DNA of 64,000 nt, taken from Nitrincola lacisaponensis. Lineage in GTDB: Bacteria; Pseudomonadota; Gammaproteobacteria; Pseudomonadales; Balneatricaceae. This document shows, one piece after another, positions 53,597 to 62,377 of this stretch. The position numbers were made by a program, and so were the translations under genes. Numbering within the stretch: the stretch's first letter is position 1; every line of letters begins with the position of its first letter. The notes under the pieces are model-generated. The model did not search any database. It worked only from the letters and a program-made list of their open reading frames with translations, and was not told the DNA's origin. The stretch covers positions 558,001 through 622,000 of the forward strand of contig NZ_JMSZ01000016.1 of the NCBI RefSeq assembly GCF_000691225.1, given 5' to 3'.

Positions 53597-54400
53597 TCAG
53601 TGGTTCATGGTGGTGGGCTGACCGGCTTGCAGCCGCGCCAACTGTTGTTTGGCTTCACGCAGCGCGCTGTTGATGGCTACGCGCTTGTTAAAGTGCTTCT
53701 CACGCTTTAAACGGGTGTGCATGCGGTCGATCTCTTTCTGTTTGGCGTCAATGGCTTCTGCAAAGGCAATGCGCTGTTCCAGCGAAAGGTCCGCTTGTGC
53801 CGCTCTATTCGGTGTGTCTGGATCGATACCCGCCTGGTCTAATAGGGTGTAGCGTGCAGCCGTATCCTGAATACCTTCTACCGGCGGACTTTCTGCCGAA
53901 GTGGTACTGGCTGATACCAGCGGTGTCAGCAACTGTTCGTAAAGCACTGACAGGTTCAACGCCAAAGGTAACGGCTCCCGTGGGGCTGTGTCCGGCTGCC
54001 ATTCGCTCTCAAAATAACGGCCCACTACCCAACGGGTGGTGTCCGCTTCATGACACCGCTTGTAGGCGGCCACCAGCTTGATTTGGTCGTGGTAGCATAC
54101 CTCAAACAGAATCGGGAAGGGGATAGCCTTGTCGATTGCCTGCAGGACCCTGTGATCCAATTGAGACGATTTCTGCGAGACCTGAAATACCTGGATCTCG
54201 CTGATCGCCTCCGTTGATGGGACGTTTATGGTTTCAGGTGCCAGCTTGTAGCCCCAGGTGATCTGCTCGACTTGCTGGACGAACAGATTCTTGAGGGCGG
54301 TATCGGCATTGGTGTGCTCATAGATCTTCCGCTTGTGGACCACGCTGCCAACGTGGGCCTGCTTGGGGAAATTGAGCAGGGCGAAACTGGTTCCGTTCAT
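53597..54400 (-). CDS. DUF4391 domain protein
   Basis: 267 residues. It matches the DUF4391 pattern as I know it: an N-terminal region with a KRKIYEH segment and central EVCYHDQIKLVAAYKR, WVVGRYFESEW. The C-terminal third is a basic coiled-coil-like stretch (FAEAIDAKQKEIDRMHTRLKREKHFNKRVA). DUF4391 proteins occur beside type III-like methyltransferases and helicases; their action is unknown. The start overlaps the DUF262 gene by ATGA and mod follows 16 bases later, so it is embedded in one transcript. Confidence 0.8.
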   Translation of the reverse strand: MNGTSFALLNFPKQAHVGSVVHKRKIYEHTNADTALKNLFVQQVEQITWGYKLAPETINVPSTEAISEIQVFQVSQKSSQLDHRVLQAIDKAIPFPILFEVCYHDQIKLVAAYKRCHEADTTRWVVGRYFESEWQPDTAPREPLPLALNLSVLYEQLLTPLVSASTTSAESPPVEGIQDTAARYTLLDQAGIDPDTPNRAAQADLSLEQRIAFAEAIDAKQKEIDRMHTRLKREKHFNKRVAINSALREAKQQLARLQAGQPTTMNH

Positions 54401-56238
54401 GAGGCTGCCGTTTCGCTCTCGGCCGCAGAAGAAAGCTCTATTTCGACTTCAGAGATCAGCTGTTTGCCCATCGCTTTTTCAATCAGCTTTGACAGCTGGC
54501 GTCGGCGATCTTCGATGAACTCTTCGAAGTTGTCGGCCCGTAGCAGGGCTGGTGACAGCGCATGGCTGGCAAGCAATGCGTCCATCTCTTGATCGGCAAG
54601 GCCAACCTGCTTTTCAGATTGAATTTTGCCCACATACTGTGAAGGAGCATCGCCACCGATTTTCCGGTTGGCTTTGTAGGAGATCGGTGTTTTGTTCAGC
54701 AGTGTGTCATAGCGATCTCTGGATATGCCTTGTGCCTCACACCATGCACGCGGGAAGATATGATGAATATCCAGCGCGACCTCATGGGTATCCAGCTCCT
54801 GGATACCGGCCTTCCAGAACCAGTCTTTGGCACCTTCTCGCAGTACCAGGATATTGATGCCCTTGTATGCTGCACTCAAGCGGGATCGTAGCGTATTAAA
54901 GCGTTCGGGGTGGAAGTTAGCGTCGCGCACAGTTCGTGGCACAGCTTCATCGTTCTCGAACCAAACCAGGAGCTCTTCATAATCATTGGCAATGCGTGTT
55001 TCGACAGCGCCGCCATACAGTTCGCCCAGCACACCACACCAGTACCAGCGAGAGAGCTTTTCGTAAATCTTCGGCTCAAGCCAGCGCTCTGCAAGCCGGG
55101 CAAGTACGGCAGCAAGTGGGACTAGCTGAGTGCTGTAGGGGAGCTCTTTACGCCCATAAAAGCATTCTTTGCGTAAAAAACGCCCCGCTAATTTGAATCC
55201 CGTTTCCAGTGGCGCAGCCCAGGTATGCCATGCTGATAACGGCAGTTGCAGTACATCCGCACGTTTGGCGCTAACAGGACGCACCTGTTTACCCGTTTTG
55301 CCTGCGGCAAGATCGGTCTTGCGCTGTTCGTGGGTGTGCAGCAGGCTGACGGCTTGCAGGAATTCGGTCGCTTCAATTCCTTTGAGCAGTTCGTCTTTTT
55401 CAATTTTGGCTTTACGTGATTCGACATTTCTCTGACGTGAGCCAAACCAGTCATCGCGCAAGTTGTAGCCATCGGCAGCGTAGCTGGCTGTAATCAACTC
55501 GAATACTGACAGGGATACCCCGCCCGTGTTGACCTTCTCGAATACTAGGCAGACAGCTTCTTTGGTGGTCTCTTTTTTCAGAAGAATGACCGGTAACTGG
55601 TAGTTACGGAAGGGCGTCAGTACCAGGTTGCGAAAGTCCATGTACGTTCCAAAATGTTCAGGTGCAACCTTGTGTAGCGTGGCTTCCCAGTCATCCGACA
55701 CCATAATCTGGCTGCATGGGAAGCAAAGTTGTTGGCATTCCAACTCCCTTGTCGATAGGTCCAGTTCAACATCCCGGCCGAAGTTTGTTCGGCGTTGCCG
55801 GTTTTCATCCACGGCAATGATGGCTTCATCAAGTGCCAGAGGGTTGTCCAGCGCCTTCTTGATATCGAAATAGTAATAGCGCTTGATCGACTTGCCCTTG
55901 GAGGTACGTGTATTAACGAAGCTGTTGGAAGCAAGTGCCTGGGACAAGGTGGTCAGGCGCTGCTGTCCGTCAAGGATCAGCTTTTCAGGCTGCTGGTCCT
56001 TCGGTATGCCTGATTCAGCACCTTCCACGGGCCTTGTCTGAAAGCGCACGTCACCACCGGTTTCAAGCAACATTACTGCCCCAATAGGGAATGAACGGGC
56101 AATGCTTACCAATAGATCGCGGATGTGGTCGTCGTCCCAGACCCAACCGCGCTGAAAGTCGGGCAGCTGAATTTTCCCTTCACGAATGTCACGCAGCAGG
56201 TCACGTAGCGAAGACTTGGTGCTGTCGAATGTAGTCAT
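54397..56238 (-). CDS. GmrSD-like DUF262/DUF1524 protein
   Basis: 613 residues. The N-terminal DUF262 domain has QLPDFQRGWVW near residue 25 and the nucleotide-binding DGQQR motif (LILDGQQRLTTL) near residue 90. The C-terminal DUF1524 His-Me finger nuclease is suggested by DIHHIFPRAWCEAQGI near residue 490 followed by NKTPIS and NRKIGG. This two-domain layout is that of GmrSD/BrxU-type enzymes that cut modified DNA using NTP. It sits between a helicase gene (11 bases upstream) and DUF4391 (overlap), so it belongs to the cluster rather than being a separate type IV gene. Confidence 0.85.
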   Translation of the reverse strand: MTTFDSTKSSLRDLLRDIREGKIQLPDFQRGWVWDDDHIRDLLVSIARSFPIGAVMLLETGGDVRFQTRPVEGAESGIPKDQQPEKLILDGQQRLTTLSQALASNSFVNTRTSKGKSIKRYYYFDIKKALDNPLALDEAIIAVDENRQRRTNFGRDVELDLSTRELECQQLCFPCSQIMVSDDWEATLHKVAPEHFGTYMDFRNLVLTPFRNYQLPVILLKKETTKEAVCLVFEKVNTGGVSLSVFELITASYAADGYNLRDDWFGSRQRNVESRKAKIEKDELLKGIEATEFLQAVSLLHTHEQRKTDLAAGKTGKQVRPVSAKRADVLQLPLSAWHTWAAPLETGFKLAGRFLRKECFYGRKELPYSTQLVPLAAVLARLAERWLEPKIYEKLSRWYWCGVLGELYGGAVETRIANDYEELLVWFENDEAVPRTVRDANFHPERFNTLRSRLSAAYKGINILVLREGAKDWFWKAGIQELDTHEVALDIHHIFPRAWCEAQGISRDRYDTLLNKTPISYKANRKIGGDAPSQYVGKIQSEKQVGLADQEMDALLASHALSPALLRADNFEEFIEDRRRQLSKLIEKAMGKQLISEVEIELSSAAESETAAS

Positions 56239-56249
56239 GCGAACTCCTT

Positions 56250-59200
56250 TTACACTTCAATGTTGTCTGCTGCAGTTGGTTCGATCACCAGGAAGGCAAT
56301 CAGCTCAAAGTCATCCAGCCCTTTGATGGTGGTGGTCAGTGCTGTGGTGCGCCCGCCACTGAACAGGCTGTCGATATCACTTTCTTCTTTTACTTCGATC
56401 ATGGAGTGAATCGCTTCACTCAACAGCTCGGAGTAGGCATCCATGTGACGACCGTCTTGGGTGCGGTCGTTGAAGGTGCGACACACTGACTGAATCGGCT
56501 CGGGTTTGCCTTTGCAACTGGAGCGGATCAGGTCCAGTAAGCGTTTAACTTCAGTATGATCTGCAACTACCTTACCGTCTTCCGCGATGTAGGCCAGATA
56601 GTAAGGGTGCAGGCGATTCTGCTGGTTGATGTTGACGCCGTCATGGATGTTTCTCAGGGAGAAGATGACACCGGGCTCTAAACCACGTTCCGGCTGCGCG
56701 GGTACTACGGCATGCAGGCCATGAGGAACAGAATCCAGATCGCCATGCTCCTTGACGTAATTAAGCAGGTCCATGCGGAAGTCATTCAGGCCCAGGTCGG
56801 TGATGGATATACCGGCTTTGACGTCTTCCAGCTCGATGACTTCATCTTGCAGGCGCTTGAGCTGTTCCTTGCGGTACGCAATATCGCTGGATTTGGCGGT
56901 GAGTACGTTGTCATCCCCGGTTGCGGTAATGTCGGAGATCACCATGCGATTTTCGACGCGCTCCTTGAGGTTGATGTACTCATCCAGGGTGATATCGGGC
57001 CAGTAATTGACCAGTTGGATCTGGCTGTTGGGTGAGCCTATGCGGTCAATCCGGCCAAAGCGTTGAATGATCCGCACCGGGTTCCAGTGGATGTCGTAGT
57101 TGATCAGGTAGTCACAGTCCTGCAGGTTCTGGCCTTCGGAGATGCAGTCGGTACCAATCAGGATATCCAGCTCTGCAGTCTCATTGGGCAAGGCAATGGC
57201 CTTCTCCTTGGAGCGAGGGGAGAACAGTGTCAGCAGGCTTTGATAGTCATAGGCCTTCTTCAGCGTGGATTTGGGTGCGTCTGAGCCGGTGACTTTGCCA
57301 ACATTCAGGCCAAGTTGGTGTGCCAGCGGGACCAAGTTGTCGTACAGGTAGTGGGCGGTGTCGGCAAAGGCGGTAAAGATCAGTACCTTCCGATTGCCGG
57401 GATTGATGGGTTGTTCGATTTTACGGCGAATCAGCTCCAGGAGGTGCTGAAGCTTGGCGTCGTCTTCAGGGGTGATCTTGTTGATGCTCTCCTGCAGGGC
57501 CTCAATCAACACCAAATCAGCTGACAACTCATGCCGCCAGGATGGCAGATCCATATCAGCCAGGCTGATTTTGATCTTCTTGCCAACGGTGAAGTCGTTA
57601 AGGCCGGACAAATCTTCATCATCCGGGTCGAAACCGCTGAAATCAGCCAGGTCGTCGCTGATATCGTCGCTAAGGCCGTTTTGTCCGAATGCGTCTATTG
57701 CCTCCAGTGTTCGCTGAATATTGCCCTGAAGGACGCCCAGCGTCTTCCTGAAGGCATATATGGAGCTTTCCAGACGCTTGAGGAGGTTGGTTGTCATCAG
57801 CGCCTGCAAGCTACGCTCACGGTCGGCCTGTTTCAGTTTGCCTTTGCCGCCTTCAACCTGGGTGTCGTACATCTCCTCATATTTACGCAATCGGCTTGGC
57901 AGTATGTAGCTGATCGGCGCATAGACCGCCAGTTTGAGCAGTGACAGTTGCCCGAAGATGGTATTCAGATCCGAAACATCGTCACGACTGGTAATTGGAC
58001 AATGGAATGACAGGGGTTTGCGGCGCTCAGGAAATTGGCCGATATCGCTGGTGTCGTAGAACGTCTGGATATGCTTGCGCGATCGGGCGATAGTTACGGC
58101 GTCCAGCAGCTCGAAAAAATCGAAGTCCAGAGCCTTCAGGATAGACGCAGCGGTGCGCTCTTCCGGTGGTAGGGCAGACCACTCGTTGAATGCCTTTTGT
58201 GCCCGGCGGAAGATCTCTTCCACGCTGGTGTTTATTTTGAGGTGTTGCCCCAGTGCATCCGATTCGCCCTCATAGGCCAGTGCCAGCTGGTTACGCAGAT
58301 CGGTAAAGCGGTTGTTCACGGGTGTTGCAGACAGCATCAGGACCTTGGTTTTGACACCGGCCTGAATCACCTTGCGCATCAGCTTCTGGTAGCGGGTTTC
58401 CCGGTCACGGTACACATCGTTGTTGCGGAAGTTGTGCGACTCATCGATGACGACAAGGTCGTAATTGCCCCAGTTTACGCGGTTAAGCGGGATGCCGAAG
58501 GATTCGCCTGAGGTTCGCGTGAGATCGGTATGGCAGAGCACGTCATAGTTGAACCGGTCCTTGGCGAAGATATTGGTGGTCAGGTTGCTGTTGTAGTTGC
58601 GCCAGTTGTCCGCCAGTTTCTTTGGACACAGGACCAGTACAGCACGGTTGCGCAGCTCGTAATACTTGATAACCGCCAGTGCTGTGAACGTCTTTCCCAG
58701 GCCAACGCTGTCGGCCAGAATGCAGCCGTTATGAGTTTCCAGCTTGTTGATGATGCCGGTGGCAGCATCCCTTTGATAGTTGAACAGCTTGTTCCAAACC
58801 AGAGTGTCCCGGTAGCCAGTTAGATCCTTGGGAAGTACATCTTCGTCAACGTCTTCCAGGAAGTCACGAAAGATGTTGTAGAGCATGGTGAAGTAGATCC
58901 GCTCTGGCGAGTTCTCTTGGTAGACAGATTCGATATGATCACAAATCGCGGTGGTTACATCCTGAACCTTGTTCGGATCTGACCAAATTTGGTTGAACAG
59001 CTGCAGGTACATTTTAGCATGTGCCGGGTCATCCATTCGGTTTACGAAATTGGAGACAGCATCACTTTGCTGATAGCCTAGATCGACAGCGGTGAAGCCG
59101 TTAACAGGCATGTAGGCGCTGCCTTTGCCTTGATGTTCAACATGCACGAAGGGCTGCATGGAGGCCTTGGTTTTGTTGGAACGGAAGCTGGCTTTCTTGC

Positions 59201-59531
59201 GTATCCAGGCAGCGCACTCCCGCGCCACTGCACGCTGGGTGAGCTTGTTACGCAGCTGAATTTCGAACTCAGTGCCGTAGAGTCCGGTTTCCCGTTGAAT
59301 TTTGGGGATAAAAAACTCGCGGCGCTCTTTCTTCATGCGGTCCGTGACTTCGTTGGGAACGAAGGTGGGCGCGGTGAAAATGAACTCCAGGCTGTCAATG
59401 TTTGTAAGCTCGGTTTTCAGGGCTTCAAAGGCATAGATGGAGAAGCAGGAGGCCGCAATTTTCAGCCTGGAGCCCGGCGTGACGGTTTCCTTCAGGTCGT
59501 CACCGAGCAAGCGGTTGATGTTGTCGATCAT
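56250..59531 (-). CDS. PLD/SNF2-type helicase-related protein
   Basis: About 1093 residues. The N-terminal 180 resemble the PLD-like part seen in related defence helicases (GSRLKIAASCFSIYAFEALKTEL). An SF2/SNF2 core follows: Walker A ILADSVGLGKTFTALAVI near residue 270, motif II VVIDESHNFRN near 360, motif III MLSATPVNN, and the C-terminal helicase domain with ISEGQNLQDCDYLINYD and IIQRFGRIDRIGSPN near 820. The start at 59531 (MIDNINRLLGDDLK) is preferred because AGGAGG lies 13 bases upstream; an ATG at 59558 is the alternative. First large gene of the restriction cluster. It would translocate on or remodel DNA. Confidence 0.85.
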   Translation of the reverse strand: MIDNINRLLGDDLKETVTPGSRLKIAASCFSIYAFEALKTELTNIDSLEFIFTAPTFVPNEVTDRMKKERREFFIPKIQRETGLYGTEFEIQLRNKLTQRAVARECAAWIRKKASFRSNKTKASMQPFVHVEHQGKGSAYMPVNGFTAVDLGYQQSDAVSNFVNRMDDPAHAKMYLQLFNQIWSDPNKVQDVTTAICDHIESVYQENSPERIYFTMLYNIFRDFLEDVDEDVLPKDLTGYRDTLVWNKLFNYQRDAATGIINKLETHNGCILADSVGLGKTFTALAVIKYYELRNRAVLVLCPKKLADNWRNYNSNLTTNIFAKDRFNYDVLCHTDLTRTSGESFGIPLNRVNWGNYDLVVIDESHNFRNNDVYRDRETRYQKLMRKVIQAGVKTKVLMLSATPVNNRFTDLRNQLALAYEGESDALGQHLKINTSVEEIFRRAQKAFNEWSALPPEERTAASILKALDFDFFELLDAVTIARSRKHIQTFYDTSDIGQFPERRKPLSFHCPITSRDDVSDLNTIFGQLSLLKLAVYAPISYILPSRLRKYEEMYDTQVEGGKGKLKQADRERSLQALMTTNLLKRLESSIYAFRKTLGVLQGNIQRTLEAIDAFGQNGLSDDISDDLADFSGFDPDDEDLSGLNDFTVGKKIKISLADMDLPSWRHELSADLVLIEALQESINKITPEDDAKLQHLLELIRRKIEQPINPGNRKVLIFTAFADTAHYLYDNLVPLAHQLGLNVGKVTGSDAPKSTLKKAYDYQSLLTLFSPRSKEKAIALPNETAELDILIGTDCISEGQNLQDCDYLINYDIHWNPVRIIQRFGRIDRIGSPNSQIQLVNYWPDITLDEYINLKERVENRMVISDITATGDDNVLTAKSSDIAYRKEQLKRLQDEVIELEDVKAGISITDLGLNDFRMDLLNYVKEHGDLDSVPHGLHAVVPAQPERGLEPGVIFSLRNIHDGVNINQQNRLHPYYLAYIAEDGKVVADHTEVKRLLDLIRSSCKGKPEPIQSVCRTFNDRTQDGRHMDAYSELLSEAIHSMIEVKEESDIDSLFSGGRTTALTTTIKGLDDFELIAFLVIEPTAADNIEV

Positions 59532-59613
59532 CTCCAAAATCGGCCCTCCTGTGGGCATGCCAGCCTGGGTGTTTACACGTCAACAGTGGAAGGCCCTGCT
59601 TCCCTAGAATCAT

Positions 59614-59826
59614 TTATGAACAGCTCTGTTTGTCCTGTTCTTGGGTTTCAGTCTGCTGGTGGGCCTCAGCCTCATCAATCGCTTGGGTCGAACCTTTGTC
59701 CTCCACTGCAGTGGATAGGATAGCCCGGACTTCGGCTTCCATGCTGCGTCCGTTGTGCGCTGCTTGGATACGCAGTGCCCGATGAATCTCGTCAGGCAGA
59801 TTACGGACGGTCAACATCGCCATCAT
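59614..59826 (-). CDS. FitA/VapB-like ribbon-helix-helix protein without a toxin partner
   Basis: About 70 residues from the ATG at 59826 (MMAMLTVRNLPDE; AGAGGA upstream). The ribbon-helix-helix fold is clear: MLTVRNLPDEIHRALRIQA then HNGRSMEAEVRAIL, as in FitA antitoxins. The C-terminal tail is short, Gln/Glu-rich and unlike a toxin-binding tail. No PIN-domain toxin follows; instead the helicase gene starts about 80 bases on, same strand. It may have been co-opted as the regulator of the restriction cluster. A promoter and a palindrome lie just upstream. Confidence 0.8.
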   Translation of the reverse strand: MMAMLTVRNLPDEIHRALRIQAAHNGRSMEAEVRAILSTAVEDKGSTQAIDEAEAHQQTETQEQDKQSCS

Positions 59827-59839
59827 GAATGTCCTCTGG

Positions 59840-59884
59840 TGCATACAATGCATGCAGTTTAGGGTGTGCTCGGGCTTGAGGCAA
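59840..59884 (-). promoter_or_regulatory. promoter and operator-like palindrome of the RHH/restriction unit
   Basis: On the minus strand, TTGCCT (59879-59884) and TAAACT (59856-59861) are separated by 17 bases, a good -35/-10 arrangement. The palindrome TGCAT-ACA-ATGCA (59840-59852) falls at or just after the expected transcript start, the classic place for autorepression by a ribbon-helix-helix protein. A further inverted repeat CTTAC/GTAAG lies just upstream (59892-59907). Confidence 0.55.
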
Positions 59885-60134
59885 GATTTAACTTACAGTT
59901 TTGTAAGCACTTCCCGGATGTTCTTGATGTGAGCATCAAGATTTTTCACCATGGTTTGTATGTTGATTTTTTGGGATACTCGAGGACGATAATCTGTTTT
60001 TTTAGATTGACACTGTCCCTGTGTCAGGGTTGTGATCTCAGTGATCCTCCTGTTTTTATAGGGTTTCATAGTTTTTCTAAACGTCTGAGAGCAACCTTCC
60101 AAGGTAGGCGGCTACCTGCTTGTCACCTGCCCAT

Positions 60135-60440
60135 ACTTGATTTGGAAGTCCATGATGCGGAGTCCGGTGAGCTGGCAAAACACCTCATCGAACGGGCTCT
60201 CATCCGCGAGGGGTGCTGACATAACCCGCCGGTGTTGCACTCAGATAATGGTGCACCGATGACGTCTTATACCCTGCGTACCCGCTTAGCTGAATTAGGG
60301 ATGTTGATGTCGCATAGCCGCCCACGGGTGAGTAACGACAACCCTTACTCTGAGTCACTCTTTAAAACGGTCAAATACTGTCCGCAATGGCCATCAAACG
60401 GCTTTGCTTCGTTGCAAGCTGTACGCGAATGGATGTTCTG
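60135..60440 (+). pseudogene. IS3-family transposase fragment (rve integrase core)
   Basis: The reading frame encodes part of an IS3-type OrfB: LEVHDAESGELAKHLIERAL, an in-frame TGA at 60217-60219, then VLHSDNGAPMTSYTLRTRL (DDE Asp) and SRPRVSNDNPYSESLFKTVKY (DDE Glu region). Both ends are missing and the stop disrupts it, so it is dead. No terminal inverted repeats are seen. The 59885-60134 stretch before it shows no gene I trust. Confidence 0.8.
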
Positions 60441-60528
60441 TGTATGTATATCAAGATCTCTCTATAGCTTTTGTGTAGTGGTTTTTAGAGGTCAATCTCG
60501 CTGTTTGTTCTGTAACTCTTGGCCGGAG

Positions 60529-61587
60529 CTAGTCCTTTCCGTCGCGTTTGCTTTGGTTCTTGAATGCATCTTTGAAGGCATCTGCCATAGATGAATTGCC
60601 GCCTCGCTTCGCTTTGCCTTTTGATATTGCCTCTGCTCTCTGTGAAGGGGTCAGAAATCTTTTTATGCACTGTATAGGGTGGCTTTCGATCTTACTTACT
60701 GAACTGAATTTAGCTTCTGTAATACTACGAGAGAATTTCTCGGTGCTTTGTGAACTTTTGGTATAGTGAAGAAATGTTGATTCTCTTGATTTGATCAGGC
60801 CATCCATAAATTCTTTATGTTCTGTATTGGTTAGATCAAAGATGAAGAAAAGCTCACCCTCCTCAGAGTGCCCTATTAAGAGAGCAAGGCTTCCATCGTC
60901 ATTGGGCATTTGCAACTTAAGCTGTTTCAGTTCGTAAGAATCGGTATGAGCTGGCACTACCTTCCCAAGAATTACACCGTCTAATGTTTTCTCAGAGATT
61001 CCTGACTGAATCGAGACAGTTAGTTGATTTTTTTCTTGTCTTTGCTGGATGAGGGCGTCTTTGACGCTCTCTAAACCAATATGAAGTTTCTTACGTGTTG
61101 GAAGTGTAATTCGCACAGAAAATAGTAAGCCTTCAGACTGGCAGGTGACTTCGAAGTTGCCCAAGCTGTCCCGGTCGCTCACTCTGGTTACTTTTGCAGG
61201 TATCCATCCGTGATCTCTCCAGGATGGTGTATGAGGCATTATATTTTCAGTTACTGTTTGTTTTTCTCTGTTGAATAACGTGGGTGCTACAGTATTGAAA
61301 TACCCGTTATCAGTGCAAGGATGCTTTGGCCAAGGGGGACCAAGTTCGTCAAAGTAGACCTTGGCTCCGTTAGAATGCTCATAATAGAAAATTTCTGCTC
61401 CGCACACAGGGCACTTGGCATTAGGGTTCACGTATGCGGCTGATGACCGGAAGTGCTCTTTGGCCAGCCAGCTGGTTGGCTGCTTTTTTCCGGGTTTGTG
61501 TAAGCGTTGATATGTGCGCGCGGACTGGTACTCGTGCTGAACCTCCATGGGCACAACGCGGCCGTTTATGTACCTAAAAATCAGCAC
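60529..61587 (-). CDS. unknown zinc-ribbon protein near the integrase
   Basis: 352 residues with a GTG start at 61587 preceded by AAGGGAG. Residues 55-95 hold a probable zinc ribbon: NAKCPVCGAEIFYYEH, then FDELGPPWPKHPCTDN. The middle (about 130-230) is beta-rich (KVTRVSDRDSLGNFEVTCQS, SVRITLPTRKKLHIGLESV). The last 40 residues are very basic and polar, fitting nucleic-acid binding. I do not recognise the family. It lies just inside the integrase relic, where island accessory or regulatory genes often sit. Codon and base use is more A/T-rich than the chromosome. Confidence 0.7.
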   Translation of the reverse strand: MLIFRYINGRVVPMEVQHEYQSARTYQRLHKPGKKQPTSWLAKEHFRSSAAYVNPNAKCPVCGAEIFYYEHSNGAKVYFDELGPPWPKHPCTDNGYFNTVAPTLFNREKQTVTENIMPHTPSWRDHGWIPAKVTRVSDRDSLGNFEVTCQSEGLLFSVRITLPTRKKLHIGLESVKDALIQQRQEKNQLTVSIQSGISEKTLDGVILGKVVPAHTDSYELKQLKLQMPNDDGSLALLIGHSEEGELFFIFDLTNTEHKEFMDGLIKSRESTFLHYTKSSQSTEKFSRSITEAKFSSVSKIESHPIQCIKRFLTPSQRAEAISKGKAKRGGNSSMADAFKDAFKNQSKRDGKD

Positions 61588-61678
61588 AGATAGTTTCTCC
61601 CTTAACGAATGACATATCTAGCTGGGTAATCCTACACCTGATGAACCTCTGAGAGCGAGTTGTAGATATCTTTAGTCA

Positions 61679-62224
61679 TCATCGTTTGTGCTTATCACCA
61701 ATGTATAGACCAGGAGCAGGGCGGTCAACATTGGTTTCTGGGTTGTAGGTGAGTCCAATACCCCATTCTTTGATTGCGATATTGAAGAGATGACCCAGTA
61801 GCGCTAACTCCAAACGAACCGTATTACTTGAGCAGGCTTTGGGTTTGCCGTCCTTATCAAGACGATCATGGCCAGACAATCGTTGGTCACGATACTTTGC
61901 AATAAGTTATGGAGTGATTGCTGCTAAGGAGTATTTGCCGGAGTAAGCTTTGAGTGGTGGTACCCTGGTTAATTCAGCTTTTTGAGTCCGCTCGCGCTTC
62001 TTGGAAGATATTTCTTTGATATAACGATCAAGGGCGTCACTGAAAAGCATTCGCTCGGCAGGGGCGCGTTGAATATAAACGCCACAAACCATTTCATCTT
62101 CAGTACGTCGTGCCCAATCTTCGGCATCGCGTTTTGTTCTGAAGGTTTTTACAGTCGTTGGGAAGCCTTTTTTGCGGATGAGGGCTTTCCAGGTTTTGGA
62201 CTCTGTTCTGACAATTATAGCCAT
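61679..62224 (-). pseudogene. int: truncated tyrosine integrase
   Basis: The frame starts well (MAIIVRTESKTWKALIRKKG, GAGGAA upstream) and encodes the N-terminal DNA-binding part of a tyrosine recombinase (TFRTKRDAEDWARRTEDEMV ... DALDRYIKEISSKKR). An in-frame TAA at 61907-61909 interrupts it after AAITP. The same frame then continues LIAKYRDQRLSGHDRLDKDG through NPETNVDRPAPG and stops at 61679. The catalytic domain with the Arg-His-Arg-Tyr residues is absent. It reads away from the tRNA, as the integrase of such an island should. Confidence 0.88.
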
Positions 62225-62243
62225 GCTATTTCCTCACTTTCCT

Positions 62244-62292
62244 TGTACCTGACTGTACCGTTGCACTTTGTCAGTGTACCGAAATTGTACCG
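62244..62292 (+). promoter_or_regulatory. four TGTACC motifs, possible integrase arm sites (right)
   Basis: TGTACCT (62244-62250), TGTACCG (62254-62260), TGTACCG (62275-62281) and TGTACCG (62286-62292), all in the same orientation and arranged as two pairs about 10 bases apart, 20 bases between pairs. They sit between the integrase start and the tRNA. The same motif is paired at the left end. Confidence 0.6.
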
Positions 62293-62377
62293 TTTGGAAA
62301 TCCGTGAGGTCATCAGGCGTAGCGGAAAATACTTATCAATCCTTAATGCGCTGATTTTTAAGTATTTTTTAAGCTTG

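Noticed and set aside
59614-59826. A complete FitAB/VapBC toxin-antitoxin pair
   Set aside because: No PIN-domain frame is present on either side of the RHH gene.
59893-60102. A 69-residue basic protein on the minus strand
   Set aside because: No convincing ribosome site or family, and it lies in a stretch of IS debris; left out of the gene list.
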